A DNA stretch of 64,000 nt from Pleomorphomonas sp. NRK KF1 (lineage in GTDB: Bacteria; Pseudomonadota; Alphaproteobacteria; Rhizobiales; Pleomorphomonadaceae), in assembly GCF_023721755.1 (NCBI RefSeq), contig NZ_JAMDLH010000009.1, positions 1-64,000 of the forward strand, written 5' to 3'. This document shows, one piece after another, positions 9,464 to 16,397 of this stretch. How positions within the stretch are numbered: position 1 is the first letter of the stretch; the number at the start of each line of letters is the position of its first letter. The notes below the pieces were generated by a model that saw only the letters and a program-made list of their open reading frames with translations, was not told where the DNA came from and made no database searches. Both the position numbers and the translations under genes were made by a program.

Positions 9464-9734
9464 TTCGTTTTTCCTTTCCTGACCGGAGGTTTCCGGCCTC
9501 TTTCTCTCATTTCTTTCGACGCCCAAAACATAGCTCCAAAAGTCTCTGCGACCTAATCGCAAGTTCTGAAAGCCACGTTCAGATTCTCTGTCGGTCGGCC
9601 GTGGGGCGATGACTGTCGCTCGCCGGTCAGGCAAGAACCTTGGTATGGGCAATTTTACTTAGAAAGCCATTGCCAATGTTGAGCTTTCCGTGCAGATGAT
9701 GAGGTGTCGACAAGAGCCCCGGGGAAGGCCGATC

Positions 9735-10130
9735 ATGAAGCGATATCTATTTGGTGCCGTTGTTTTCTCGATGGTTGCCGTTCAGGCATCCCTTGCGTCC
9801 GCCGGCGGATGCGGAGACATGAAGCCGCCATCGCCCGAAACGAACATTCCAACCGGCGTCCGGTTCACCAACGACACCAACTCCATGGTTCGCATCTATT
9901 GGTCGGACTTCGACGGCCAGCTGAAGGACTACGGCCTGGTTCAGCCGCAAGAGACGGTCGGCTTCCAGACCTATGTGCATCATCGCTGGTATGCGGAACT
10001 CTACATGTCGGACGAGGCCCTCTGCGCCGGGCCGATTTCCGCTCCCGACACGGAAACCTGCGACATGCGTCTCATGTTCGATGGAGAACGGGGGATGATC
10101 GACATGGATGGGGGCTACTGCGATTACTGA
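9735..10130 (+). CDS. Secreted VHL beta-domain protein
   Basis: This 131-residue exported protein has a signal peptide (MKRYLFGAVVFSMVAVQASLASA). Residues 41-90 resemble the beta domain of the von Hippel-Lindau tumour suppressor. VRFTNDTNSMVRIYWSDFDG, Y66 and TYVHHRW align without gaps to human VHL from W88 to W117. W88, Y98, Y112, H115 and W117 of the hydroxyproline pocket correspond to W56, Y66, Y80, H83 and W85, while H110 and S111 are Q78 and T79. Four cysteines in the mature part could form disulfides. GGGGAAGG lies 7 nt before the ATG. Bacterial VHL-domain proteins are known but their role is not; a periplasmic peptide-binding role is inference. Confidence 0.8.
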   Translation: MKRYLFGAVVFSMVAVQASLASAGGCGDMKPPSPETNIPTGVRFTNDTNSMVRIYWSDFDGQLKDYGLVQPQETVGFQTYVHHRWYAELYMSDEALCAGPISAPDTETCDMRLMFDGERGMIDMDGGYCDY

Positions 10131-10183
10131 CGGAGGGTAAGGCGGCTCCATCGGCTTCCGGCTCGCAATGCCTCGCGTACGAC

Positions 10184-10215
10184 AAAGCGCCCGAACCGGC
10201 CAGGTTTCGAGCGCT
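10184..10215 (-). terminator. Terminator of the second mini-gene (copy 2)
   Basis: It has the same AGCGCTCGA / TCGGGCGCT stem as at 9238-9267, differing only in the loop, again followed by TTTGTC on the minus strand. Confidence 0.7.
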
Positions 10216-10252
10216 CGATGTCGGTTTGCGTGCCGGCGTGGCCGGTCGATCC

Positions 10253-10411
10253 TCAGAGACCGAGGGTCCGGTTGAGGTTGCGGCGGCTGAGGTTCCGCTC
10301 GCGAGCCTCGAGGTCGTAACGGTCACCGGCCTCGTTCAGGTAGGCCAGATCGCGCTCGGCCTGGGTGGGAACGCGGAGGGCCTTGGCGGTACGCTTGAGG
10401 GTGGCGAACAT
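10253..10411 (-). CDS. 52-residue DUF3563-like small protein, copy 2
   Basis: This is the paralog of the protein at 9311-9463. It starts MFATLKRTAKALRVPTQAER and contains AGDRYDLEARERNLSRRN. It uses ATG with AGAAGGAAAA upstream. It lies on the other side of the VHL-domain gene in the same orientation as copy 1, with its leader and terminator conserved. The function is unknown. The perfectly kept LEARERN tail suggests a binding surface, perhaps for a nucleic acid or protein partner, but nothing in the sequence proves this. Confidence 0.78.
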   Translation of the reverse strand: MFATLKRTAKALRVPTQAERDLAYLNEAGDRYDLEARERNLSRRNLNRTLGL

Positions 10412-10528
10412 CTCGGTTTTCCTTCTCTCAGACCGGAGGTTTCCGGCCTCTTTTCTCTCATCTCTTTGACGCCCTCAATATAGGCGAGGAAAGGCTTGCA
10501 ACCTAATCGCAACTTCTGAAGGACGGCT

Positions 10529-11194
10529 TCAGATTCTCTTTGGCGAAGCGCTGTCGTCGGGGCCGGTCGGCCTGGCCGCGTCGGGCCACCGGCCGAACGC
10601 CCCGAGGCCGAGTGCCCCGAGAATGTCGGCCGGCACCTCCCGCCGCGGCTCCGGCGGCACCACGCGCTCCGGTTTGCCCGCCAGGAGCCGCCGGTAGCGC
10701 CATAGCGCGCCGCGCATCTTGGCCAGTTCATCGAGCGCCAGCGCGCGGAGCTGGGGCGGCGATGGCGGGAAGGAGAGGTTCGGCTTGTCGCCAAGGGGAG
10801 CCACGTCGCCCTTGATCCAGCGCTTGGCCGCCACCTCGACCGCCCAGGCCGGCACGTCTTCGAGGGCGATGTCGTAGGCTTCCGAGCGGGCATCGATGAC
10901 CGCGTCGCTCATGTTGCCGGCGGGGAACGCGGCGAGGAGCTTGGCGACGTGCCTCAGCGCACTGAACGCGTCGGGCTTGGCCTCGGCATAAGGGGCAACT
11001 TCATCCACCAACTGCGACAAGATCGATCGTTCGTCCGGCGTGAGAGCCCGGCTCAGGGTCGGGGTTCGGCTCGCTGCCTCCGTGGGCTGCAAGGTGCGCT
11101 CCAGCTCGGCGAGCGAAGGCGGCAAGGAGAGCGTCGTGGGGCGATGCTGGAGAAGGTTGGCAAGGGCTGCGGGAAGTGCGGGAGGATTGGGCAC
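10529..11194 (-). CDS. Phage-type protein with DVPAWAVEVAAKRWIKGD helix (replication-module relic)
   Basis: This 221-residue protein starts at a GTG with GGAG 7 nt upstream. A Pro/Leu-rich N-terminus leads to a helical domain with YDIALEDVPAWAVEVAAKRW followed by PSPPQLRALALDELAKMRG. This arrangement is seen in replication/DnaC-helper-like proteins of Hyphomicrobiales prophages and islands. No integrase, terminase or capsid gene is nearby, so this looks like a leftover module. Its first 194 nt overlap the end of the upstream gene in another frame. Confidence 0.6.
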   Translation of the reverse strand: MPNPPALPAALANLLQHRPTTLSLPPSLAELERTLQPTEAASRTPTLSRALTPDERSILSQLVDEVAPYAEAKPDAFSALRHVAKLLAAFPAGNMSDAVIDARSEAYDIALEDVPAWAVEVAAKRWIKGDVAPLGDKPNLSFPPSPPQLRALALDELAKMRGALWRYRRLLAGKPERVVPPEPRREVPADILGALGLGAFGRWPDAARPTGPDDSASPKRI

Positions 11195-11789
11195 GGTTCG
11201 GCTCCGGTGCGGGTTTCAGACGATTGTCGCGGGCCTGGTAGACGGCTTCGGTGAAGTAGCTCCAGGAACGGATGCTCGACGGTCCGGCCCGACTGCAGCG
11301 GGCCCGGATGGTCGGGAGAATGTCGGCGCGAAGGTCGCAGCCGTTGCGGATCCAGTTCATCGGCTCGGAGAGGACGAGGAGCCCCGGCGCCGAGGCGGGC
11401 TTGGCAAGCGCCCCTCCCCCGGCTTCCGCCAGTTCATCGCCCAGCGTATCGCCATCCGGCTTCGAAATCGGTCGCGGTTCGGGCTCCGGCCCTGACCGAC
11501 GTTCGGAAACCGGGTCGCGTGCCTCGTCCGGTGTAGTCTGGGGGGATATAGGGGGGTGTTTGGGGGTGTGGGGGAAAGAGGGGGGATGGGGGGAGCCCTG
11601 AGACCGTCCGGTGACCGTCGCGTGACCGTCACGCTGCCTGTCACGCTGCCGGCGCTTGCGCTCGGTCGCCCTGGCGCGACGTTCCGTCTCGACGGCATTG
11701 CCCTCCTCCACCGCCCGGACGGCGATGACGATGGCATCGATGGGCGCGCCGGCGGCGGCCATCTGTTCGATCAGGCCGGCAATGCTCAT
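11001..11789 (-). CDS. Phage-type replication protein with low-complexity linker, possibly damaged at its 3' end
   Basis: The chosen start gives MSIAGLIEQMAAAGAPIDAI followed by a basic helix (ERRARATERKRRQRDRQRDG), the usual N-terminus of a prophage/island family in Hyphomicrobiales. A Pro-rich linker encoded by C-tracts follows. A second domain (LVLSEPMNWIRNGCDLRADILPTIRARC, SWSYFTEAVYQARDNRLK) is where relatives usually end. The roughly 70 residues after it overlap the next gene out of frame and look like read-through, so a lost stop or frameshift is likely. An ATG at 11852 is an alternative start without a ribosome site. Confidence 0.55.
   Translation of the reverse strand: MSIAGLIEQMAAAGAPIDAIVIAVRAVEEGNAVETERRARATERKRRQRDRQRDGHATVTGRSQGSPHPPSFPHTPKHPPISPQTTPDEARDPVSERRSGPEPEPRPISKPDGDTLGDELAEAGGGALAKPASAPGLLVLSEPMNWIRNGCDLRADILPTIRARCSRAGPSSIRSWSYFTEAVYQARDNRLKPAPEPNRAQSSRTSRSPCQPSPASPHDALLAAFARRAGAHLAAHGGSEPNPDPEPGSHAGRTIDLVAVGG
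11540..11593 (+). repeat. Potential G-quadruplex tract
   Basis: Six consecutive runs of 5-6 guanines (starting at 11540, 11551, 11562, 11570, 11580 and 11588) are separated by 2-5 nt on the plus strand, which is the template strand of the phage-type gene. This exceeds the usual G4 definition of four runs of three or more. Confidence 0.8.
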
Positions 11790-11932
11790 CGATCGCCCCC
11801 GCTTGCCCGCATCCGCATGCCCACCTCCCGTTCCAAGAAGGAAACTGTCCATTGCAAGGCGTGGTGCGCTTGCGATGTGGCTGATTCATACGGGAGAAGG
11901 GGTTGTCATACTCAAGCGAGGACCGACGCCAC

Positions 11933-11961
11933 TTGTGAACCGCACCGGCAAGACGTATTTA
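11933..11961 (+). promoter_or_regulatory. hicAB promoter
   Basis: TTGTGA at 11933-11938 and TATTTA at 11956-11961 are separated by exactly 17 nt. The predicted start of transcription is about 15 nt before the hicA GTG. Confidence 0.65.
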
Positions 11962-11984
11962 TATGCGCATCGGGAGAGCACTCG

Positions 11985-12167
11985 GTGGAAACCAACAGCA
12001 GGGACATCATCAAGCGTCTGGAGACGGACGGCTTCGACTTGGTGAAAGTCACCGGTTCCCACCACAAGTTCAGGAAAGGCGACAAGATCGTCACCGTTCC
12101 TCATCCCAAGAAGGATCTACCTGTCGGCACGGTCCGGAACATCTACAAGCAAGCCGGATGGCTGTAG
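11985..12167 (+). CDS. hicA: HicA mRNA-interferase toxin
   Basis: HicA toxins are ribosome-independent RNases that cut mRNA with a double-stranded-RNA-binding fold and an active-site histidine. The 60-residue protein has RDIIKRLETDGFDLVKVTGS, then HHKF with the candidate catalytic histidine at 26 or 27, and IVTVPHPKKDLPVGTVRNIYKQAG, all standard HicA blocks. The start is GTG with GGGAGAG 6 nt upstream; an ATG start would miss the conserved N-terminus. It precedes hicB by 10 nt in the usual toxin-first order. Confidence 0.93.
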   Translation: METNSRDIIKRLETDGFDLVKVTGSHHKFRKGDKIVTVPHPKKDLPVGTVRNIYKQAGWL

Positions 12168-12177
12168 GAGGCCTCTC

Positions 12178-12588
12178 ATGCGCCACTATATCGGCGTTGT
12201 GCATAAGGACGCGGACAGCGCCTTCGGTATTCACTTCCCCGACGTTCCCGGCTGCTTCTCGGCGGCCGATGAGATGGACGACCTCTTGAGCAATGCCAGC
12301 GAAGCGCTATCGTTGCATCTTGAGGGGGAGCCCCTGCCCGAGGCCCGTCCGTTGGACGTCATTCGCGAGGACGAAGAGGTCAAAGAGGATCTGGCGGCAG
12401 GCGCCTTTCTGCTGGCCGTTCCGCTGATCAGCCTGACCGGGCGAACGACAAAGGCCAACATCACCATGGACGCCGGCTTGCTGGCCGCCATCGACCAGAT
12501 CGCCAAGGCGCGCGGACTGACGCGGTCAGCCTTTATCGCCGATCTCGCGCGCCGCGAAATCGAAGGAAAGCGCGCCTCGGCGGCGTGA
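12178..12588 (+). CDS. hicB: HicB antitoxin with C-terminal ribbon-helix-helix
   Basis: HicB neutralises HicA and represses the operon. Residues 1-60 form the partial RNase H-like fold (YIGVVHKDADSAFGIHFPDVPGCFSAAD). Residues 90-130 hold a ribbon-helix-helix DNA-binding domain (TKANITMDAGLLAAIDQIAKARGLTRSAFIADLAR). GGAGG sits just before the ATG, immediately after the hicA stop. The operator is probably near the promoter at 11933-11961, but I could not pick it out. Confidence 0.93.
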   Translation: MRHYIGVVHKDADSAFGIHFPDVPGCFSAADEMDDLLSNASEALSLHLEGEPLPEARPLDVIREDEEVKEDLAAGAFLLAVPLISLTGRTTKANITMDAGLLAAIDQIAKARGLTRSAFIADLARREIEGKRASAA

Positions 12589-12606
12589 CGGGCAGACAGC
12601 TCCCGC

Positions 12607-13503
12607 TTACTTCGACGCCGTCTCAATGAAGTCGGCCGTCTTGTCGATCAGTTCGTCGACCGTGACGTGGTCCTGGAAGGAGTTGAAGGAGTGATCCATC
12701 GGCCGGGTCCAGAGCTCCCCCGGCCCCTGATGATAATAGAGGAAGACCTGGGCGGACTCCGGCTGGGGGAAGACGATGGCGTCGTTGAGGCCTGCGGTCA
12801 CCAGCAACGGGCCGTGATAGGCAACGCTCTCCGCCACCGGATCGATCTGCGTCAAACTCCTGAAGAAGGGCTCCTTGAGGCTGACGGTCGAGCCCCAGGG
12901 CAGCTTGGCTTCCAGCGGAACATCCCCTGTCGCCAACCCCTTGCTCACGGCATCCGTGCCCATCAGGAAAGCCATGGCGTTTGCCGGGTTGTTGGCGGGC
13001 TGCCAAAGCGAGACGGAGGCGATCGGCGTCTTGCTGCGTCCGGCAACGACGGCGCTGACCGTGCCGCCTAGGCTCCACCCGACAAGCGAGATCTTCCTCG
13101 GGTCGATGTCGGTGCGCGCGCCAAGAAAATCCACGGCGGCCATGGCGTCGGCGACCTGCCCCTGAAGCGTCGTATCGGCGTAATCGCCCTCGCTGTCACC
13201 GCTGCCCAGGAAGTCGATTCGCAGGCTGGCGATCCCCCGGTCGGCAAACATGCGAGCGGTGCGCCGGAAGATGCCCTCGTTGTCGGCCGAGGGGATGGCG
13301 AGTTCGTCGCGGCTGCCGGTGAATCCATGCAGCAGAAGGGCCACCGGCGGCGTCTCGACGTCGTCGGGAATGTTCAGCGTTCCGACAATCTTCCTTCCGT
13401 CGACCTGGAGCGTGACGGTCTGCTCGGCGGCGAGCGCGCTGGGGACTGAAAGAACGCAAGCCAAAGCCAAGGCAGTAACGGTTGCAAACGCAGTCTTGCT
13501 CAT
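12607..13503 (-). CDS. Secreted alpha/beta hydrolase
   Basis: This is a 298-residue exported serine hydrolase. A signal peptide (MSKTAFATVTALALACVLSVPSALA) precedes an alpha/beta-hydrolase domain with the oxyanion segment LLLHGFTGSRDE, the nucleophile elbow GWSLGG, an acid in GLNDAIV and a likely catalytic histidine in DHSFNSF. It resembles the DUF1749/peptidase S9-like esterase group. The substrate is unknown. GAGGAG lies upstream of the ATG at 13503. It converges on hicB. Confidence 0.85.
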   Translation of the reverse strand: MSKTAFATVTALALACVLSVPSALAAEQTVTLQVDGRKIVGTLNIPDDVETPPVALLLHGFTGSRDELAIPSADNEGIFRRTARMFADRGIASLRIDFLGSGDSEGDYADTTLQGQVADAMAAVDFLGARTDIDPRKISLVGWSLGGTVSAVVAGRSKTPIASVSLWQPANNPANAMAFLMGTDAVSKGLATGDVPLEAKLPWGSTVSLKEPFFRSLTQIDPVAESVAYHGPLLVTAGLNDAIVFPQPESAQVFLYYHQGPGELWTRPMDHSFNSFQDHVTVDELIDKTADFIETASK

Positions 13504-13785
13504 GAGCGGCTCCTCGTGGCGACCTTGCCGGATGAATCCGTCGCGTTCACCGACGCCCGGCAAGGGCTTATGAAATACTAAAATGCAATGAATTAAGCGC
13601 TTTGCAGCGGAGATGCTTGTCATTTTCACCGAGCCTAGCTCAGACCATTTCCGTTGGCGATAGCCAAATTGCGGGCAGGCGTGGTCAACGCCCGAACGCA
13701 CCCTCGCGCCCTTCCCTGCGCTCCGGGATTGCCCCCGAGGCGGCACGGGTCGTCCCCCCGCATCGCCCTTCGGGGAGCCTTACGC

Positions 13786-14046
13786 TCATCCCTTGCTCTT
13801 GATGGCCTTCATGAGTTCGCCGAAATGCGGGCGAAATTCCTTGAGGAGCGGATCGTCCCGGCGGGCGAGCAGCGCCTCGCCGAACAGCTTGAGGCCAACG
13901 AAGAACAGAAGATCGTCGTCGCCGGATTTGCCAATGCGGTCGGCGAGCGCGATCAGATCGTCGTGACTGTCGAACTCGAAAACAAGCGGTCGCCCTGAAG
14001 CCTCGGGAGTGGCGTCGACGGTGACGCGGAAGCGATGTTTGGCCAA
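13786..14046 (-). CDS. DUF3861 small protein
   Basis: This 86-residue cytosolic protein matches DUF3861: AKHRFRVTVDAT at the start, the SHDDLIALADRIGK centre, then FFVGLKLFGEALLARRDDPL and FRPHFGELMKAIKSKG. The family's function is unknown. The start is TTG at 14046 with AAGGGAAG just upstream. An inverted repeat GTTGTTC-GGG-GAACAAC lies about 46 nt upstream and may be an operator. Confidence 0.85.
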   Translation of the reverse strand: MAKHRFRVTVDATPEASGRPLVFEFDSHDDLIALADRIGKSGDDDLLFFVGLKLFGEALLARRDDPLLKEFRPHFGELMKAIKSKG

Positions 14047-14091
14047 GATCTTCCCTTTCGGCAATCGGCGCTCACCCTTCCGGCGAGCGGC

Positions 14092-14108
14092 GTTGTTCGG
14101 GGAACAAC
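14092..14108. promoter_or_regulatory. 17-bp inverted repeat upstream of DUF3861
   Basis: GTTGTTC and GAACAAC are separated by GGG. The symmetry suggests a repressor site or small hairpin. It does not match the alphaproteobacterial LexA direct repeat GTTC-N7-GTTC. Confidence 0.4.
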
Positions 14109-14166
14109 TGTAAATCCGGCGCAGAGCCAAACAAGCCCGCCTAACGCCATTGTGATGGCCGTCGGG

Positions 14167-14374
14167 TGTAGCGCGCAAGAACAAATGGCACTTTTAGCTT
14201 ATTGGGCTTTCTGGATATTTTCCAAAGCGTTGGTAGCTTTTGTTTGTGATTTCGCGCAAGAACAAATGGCATTGCCGTTTGCGTCTGAAAAAGACTCTAA
14301 TTCACTGAATAATATAGACTATAATTATCGCCATTTGATCTTGCGCGCGCTGCCATTTGATTTTGCGCGCTACA
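14167..14374. mobile_element. 208-bp MITE-like element with IS21-type paired terminal repeats
   Basis: The element runs from TGTAGCGCGCAAGAACAAAT to its near-perfect inverse ending GCGCGCTACA (22 of 24 positions match over 14167-14190 versus 14351-14374). A second inner pair of the core CGCAAGAnCAAATGGC lies at 14253-14271 and, inverted, at 14330-14347. Paired repeats at each end with TG...CA tips are characteristic of the IS21 family. The interior is AT-rich compared with its surroundings and encodes no protein, so it is a non-autonomous or decayed copy. No clear target-site duplication is visible. Confidence 0.65.
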
Positions 14375-14459
14375 GTACGCAACTGGCGATCTAAAATGCT
14401 CGAATCGGGCTGTATGAAAGCGCCCTCGCACGGAACGTCGCACGAAATGAGCTAAGTGC

Positions 14460-14533
14460 TGGAGCGGGTGAAGGGAATCGAACCCTCGTATTCAGCTTGG
14501 AAGGCTGCTGCTCTACCATTGAGCTACACCCGC
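14460..14533 (-). tRNA. tRNA-Gly (anticodon TCC)
   Basis: The 74-nt cloverleaf starts GCGGGTGTAGCTCAATGGTA, has the anticodon loop CTTCCAA, the T-arm GGGTTCGATTCCC and an encoded CCA end. Confidence 0.97.
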
Positions 14534-14577
14534 TTCGAGGACCGGATGTTTAGGGAGGTGCGGCCGCCTTGTCAACG

Positions 14578-15615
14578 TCAGGGACGCAGGGCGGCGGCGA
14601 TGGCCGAGATCATGGCGTGAACCACGACGGAATCGGCGCGGCGGCCGGTGTGGTTGAGGCGGATGAGACGGTCGGCCCCGGCGCCGACGCCGAAGGAGAA
14701 CTCGGGATCGGCGGCCTTGAGGCTTTCGAGAAGGGCGGTGGCATCGACGCCGGGGGGCGGCGCGAAGGCGGTGATAAGGTGGGAGGCCTCCTCCGGCACG
14801 GCCCACGCCACAAGGCCCAGGGCCTTGAGGCCGTCGCGCGCGGCGAGCGCCGCCTCGGCGTGGCGATGGACGATCTGCGCGATACCCTCGGCCTCGACGC
14901 GATCGAGCGCGGCTTCCAGCGCCCAGAGTTCCAGCGGCGACGGCGTGCCCGGCAGCGCGCCGCGCCCGGCGTCCAGCCACAGGCGCTTCTGGTCGACCAG
15001 CGACAGGGTGGACGTCACCGGCGCGTCCGGCCGGTCGATTTCGGCCCAGGCCCGTTTGGAGACGGCGACCGCGGAGATGCCGGCTGGCCCGCCGAGCGCC
15101 TTCTGCGGTCCAGTGACGACGATGTCCGCCCCCAGCTTGTCGGCGGCGAAGACATGCCCGCCCAGCGAGGCGACGGCGTCGACGACGCTGATGATGCCGC
15201 GTTCGCGGGCGAGCCGAAGGATGGCCTCCAGCGGATTGCGGATGCCGCTCGCCGATTCCGCGTGAACCACCGCCAGCAGCTTGGCGTCTGGGTGGGCATC
15301 GAGCGCCGCCGCCACCGCCCGCGCGCTGACCGGCCGCGCCGCCTCGGCGCGAATCTCGACGACGCTGGCGCCAGCCCGGCGCAGCCAACGGCCGAACCAG
15401 ACACCGTAGGGGCTGGTGACGACGTTGACCGCCTTGAAACCCGGACGACCGAGGCTGGCAGCCACCGCCTCGAGCGCCACCACCGCCTCGGCCTGCACCA
15501 GCAGCACGTCGCCCGACGTGCCCATCAGCCGGGCGAGGCGATCGGCTAGGCCGGCCACGCGCTCTGCCGGGAACGGCGGCGGATCGAGAAGGCTGGCGGA
15601 ATCGAAGTCGCTCAT
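14578..15615 (-). CDS. PLP-dependent aminotransferase, class V
   Basis: This 345-residue fold-type I enzyme belongs to the serine-glyoxylate / pyridoxamine-pyruvate aminotransferase group. It has VVHAESASGIRNPLE, the PLP-phosphate aspartate in VVDAVASLGG and the Schiff-base lysine in TGPQKALGGPAGIS. The C-terminal domain ends with a carboxylate-binding arginine region (RLIRLNHTGRRA). Its ATG overlaps the stop of the upstream ATPase gene by 4 nt, making it the last gene of a five-gene transporter operon. It may therefore act on the imported amine or amino acid; the exact substrate is unknown. Confidence 0.88.
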   Translation of the reverse strand: MSDFDSASLLDPPPFPAERVAGLADRLARLMGTSGDVLLVQAEAVVALEAVAASLGRPGFKAVNVVTSPYGVWFGRWLRRAGASVVEIRAEAARPVSARAVAAALDAHPDAKLLAVVHAESASGIRNPLEAILRLARERGIISVVDAVASLGGHVFAADKLGADIVVTGPQKALGGPAGISAVAVSKRAWAEIDRPDAPVTSTLSLVDQKRLWLDAGRGALPGTPSPLELWALEAALDRVEAEGIAQIVHRHAEAALAARDGLKALGLVAWAVPEEASHLITAFAPPPGVDATALLESLKAADPEFSFGVGAGADRLIRLNHTGRRADSVVVHAMISAIAAALRP

Positions 15616-16397
15616 GATCGCGGGTTCCGGTTCAGGCGCGGCACCGCGCCGATCAGGTCGATGAGAACGTCGGAAGACGGCGCGGCGATGACGCGGGCCG
15701 CCGGCCCCTCCTCGACGATGCGGCCCGCCGCCATCACCGCGATGCGGTGCGAGACGGCGCGCACCACCGCGAGGTCGTGCGAAACGAAGAGATAGCCGAC
15801 ACCGGTCTCCCGCTGCAGGCCGACCAACAGCTCCAGTATACGGCCGCGCACCGAAACGTCGAGCGCCGATACCGCCTCGTCGAGAATGACGAGGCGCGGC
15901 CGGACGGAAATGGCGCGAGCGATGGCCACCCGCTGGCGCTGGCCGCCGGAAATCTCGCGGATCGACCGCCCCAGAAGGTCGGATGGCAGGCCGACGCGCT
16001 CGACCAGGCGCGCCACCTCCTTCGGCCGCTCGGCCCTGGGCACCACGGCGTGAATGCGCAGGGCATCGGCGATGACGCCGCCGACCGTGGCGCGCGGGTT
16101 GAAGGCGGCGAGCGGGTCCTGGAACACCATCTGCATCTGTCGGCGGGCGGCCCGCAGGCGGGCGCCATCCAGCGCCAGCCAGTCTTCGCCCATGAAAGCG
16201 ATGGAGCCAGCCTCCGGCGCCATGAGACGGGTCAGCACGCGCGCCAGCGTCGACTTGCCGCAGCCGGAGCCGCCGACGAGCCCCAGCGTTTCGCCGGGCG
16301 CGATGGTCAGCGACACACCGTCGAGCGCCAGAACGTGGCGGCCGCCGCTCGTGAAGCTACGGCGAAGGTCGCGGGCGACGAGGAGCTGTTCGGTCAC
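15612..16397 (-). CDS. ABC transporter ATP-binding protein (OppF/NikE type)
   Basis: This is one of two ATPases that power a peptide/nickel-type importer at the inner membrane. The 261-residue protein has Walker A GGSGCGKST at 42-50, Q-loop VFQDPLAAFNP, signature ISGGQRQR, Walker B LVILDEAVSALDVS and H-loop FVSHDLAVV. The length without a long C-terminal oligopeptide domain fits the NikE-like class. ATGA overlaps join it to both neighbours. Confidence 0.93.
   Translation of the reverse strand: MTEQLLVARDLRRSFTSGGRHVLALDGVSLTIAPGETLGLVGGSGCGKSTLARVLTRLMAPEAGSIAFMGEDWLALDGARLRAARRQMQMVFQDPLAAFNPRATVGGVIADALRIHAVVPRAERPKEVARLVERVGLPSDLLGRSIREISGGQRQRVAIARAISVRPRLVILDEAVSALDVSVRGRILELLVGLQRETGVGYLFVSHDLAVVRAVSHRIAVMAAGRIVEEGPAARVIAAPSSDVLIDLIGAVPRLNRNPRS

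Larger units (their letters stand above)
9231..9589 (-). repeat. Duplicated unit, left copy (leader, mini-gene, terminator)
   Basis: The unit runs on the minus strand from a GANTC-containing AGAGAATC upstream block to the terminator after mini-gene 1. It includes the motif TTGCGATTAGGT (complement of 9551-9562) inside the inverted repeat TGCGA-N5-TCGCA, and a CCGGAAACCTCCGGT hairpin near the ribosome site. All of these recur at 10179-10539. Confidence 0.7.
10179..10539 (-). repeat. Duplicated unit, right copy (leader, mini-gene, terminator)
   Basis: This is the second copy of the unit at 9231-9589. The regulatory motif here is TTGCGATTAGGTTGCAA (complement of 10496-10512), with a CTGAAG-N5-CTTCAG hairpin and a GANTC site at 10532-10536 in register with the left copy. 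The leader overlaps the 3' end of the upstream phage-type gene. Confidence 0.7.

Noticed and set aside
13504-13785. Small genes between the secreted hydrolase and DUF3861
   Set aside because: Short frames exist but none has a ribosome site or sensible composition; I see nothing specific in this 282-bp gap.
14092-14108. LexA (SOS) box
   Set aside because: Alphaproteobacterial LexA uses a direct repeat GTTC-N7-GTTC; here GTTC and GAAC are inverted with only 3 nt between them.
14047-14460. CRISPR-like array suspected from repeated 18-20-bp units
   Set aside because: There are only four units, two direct and two inverted with unequal spacing, which fits transposon ends and not a CRISPR array. 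No cas genes are present.
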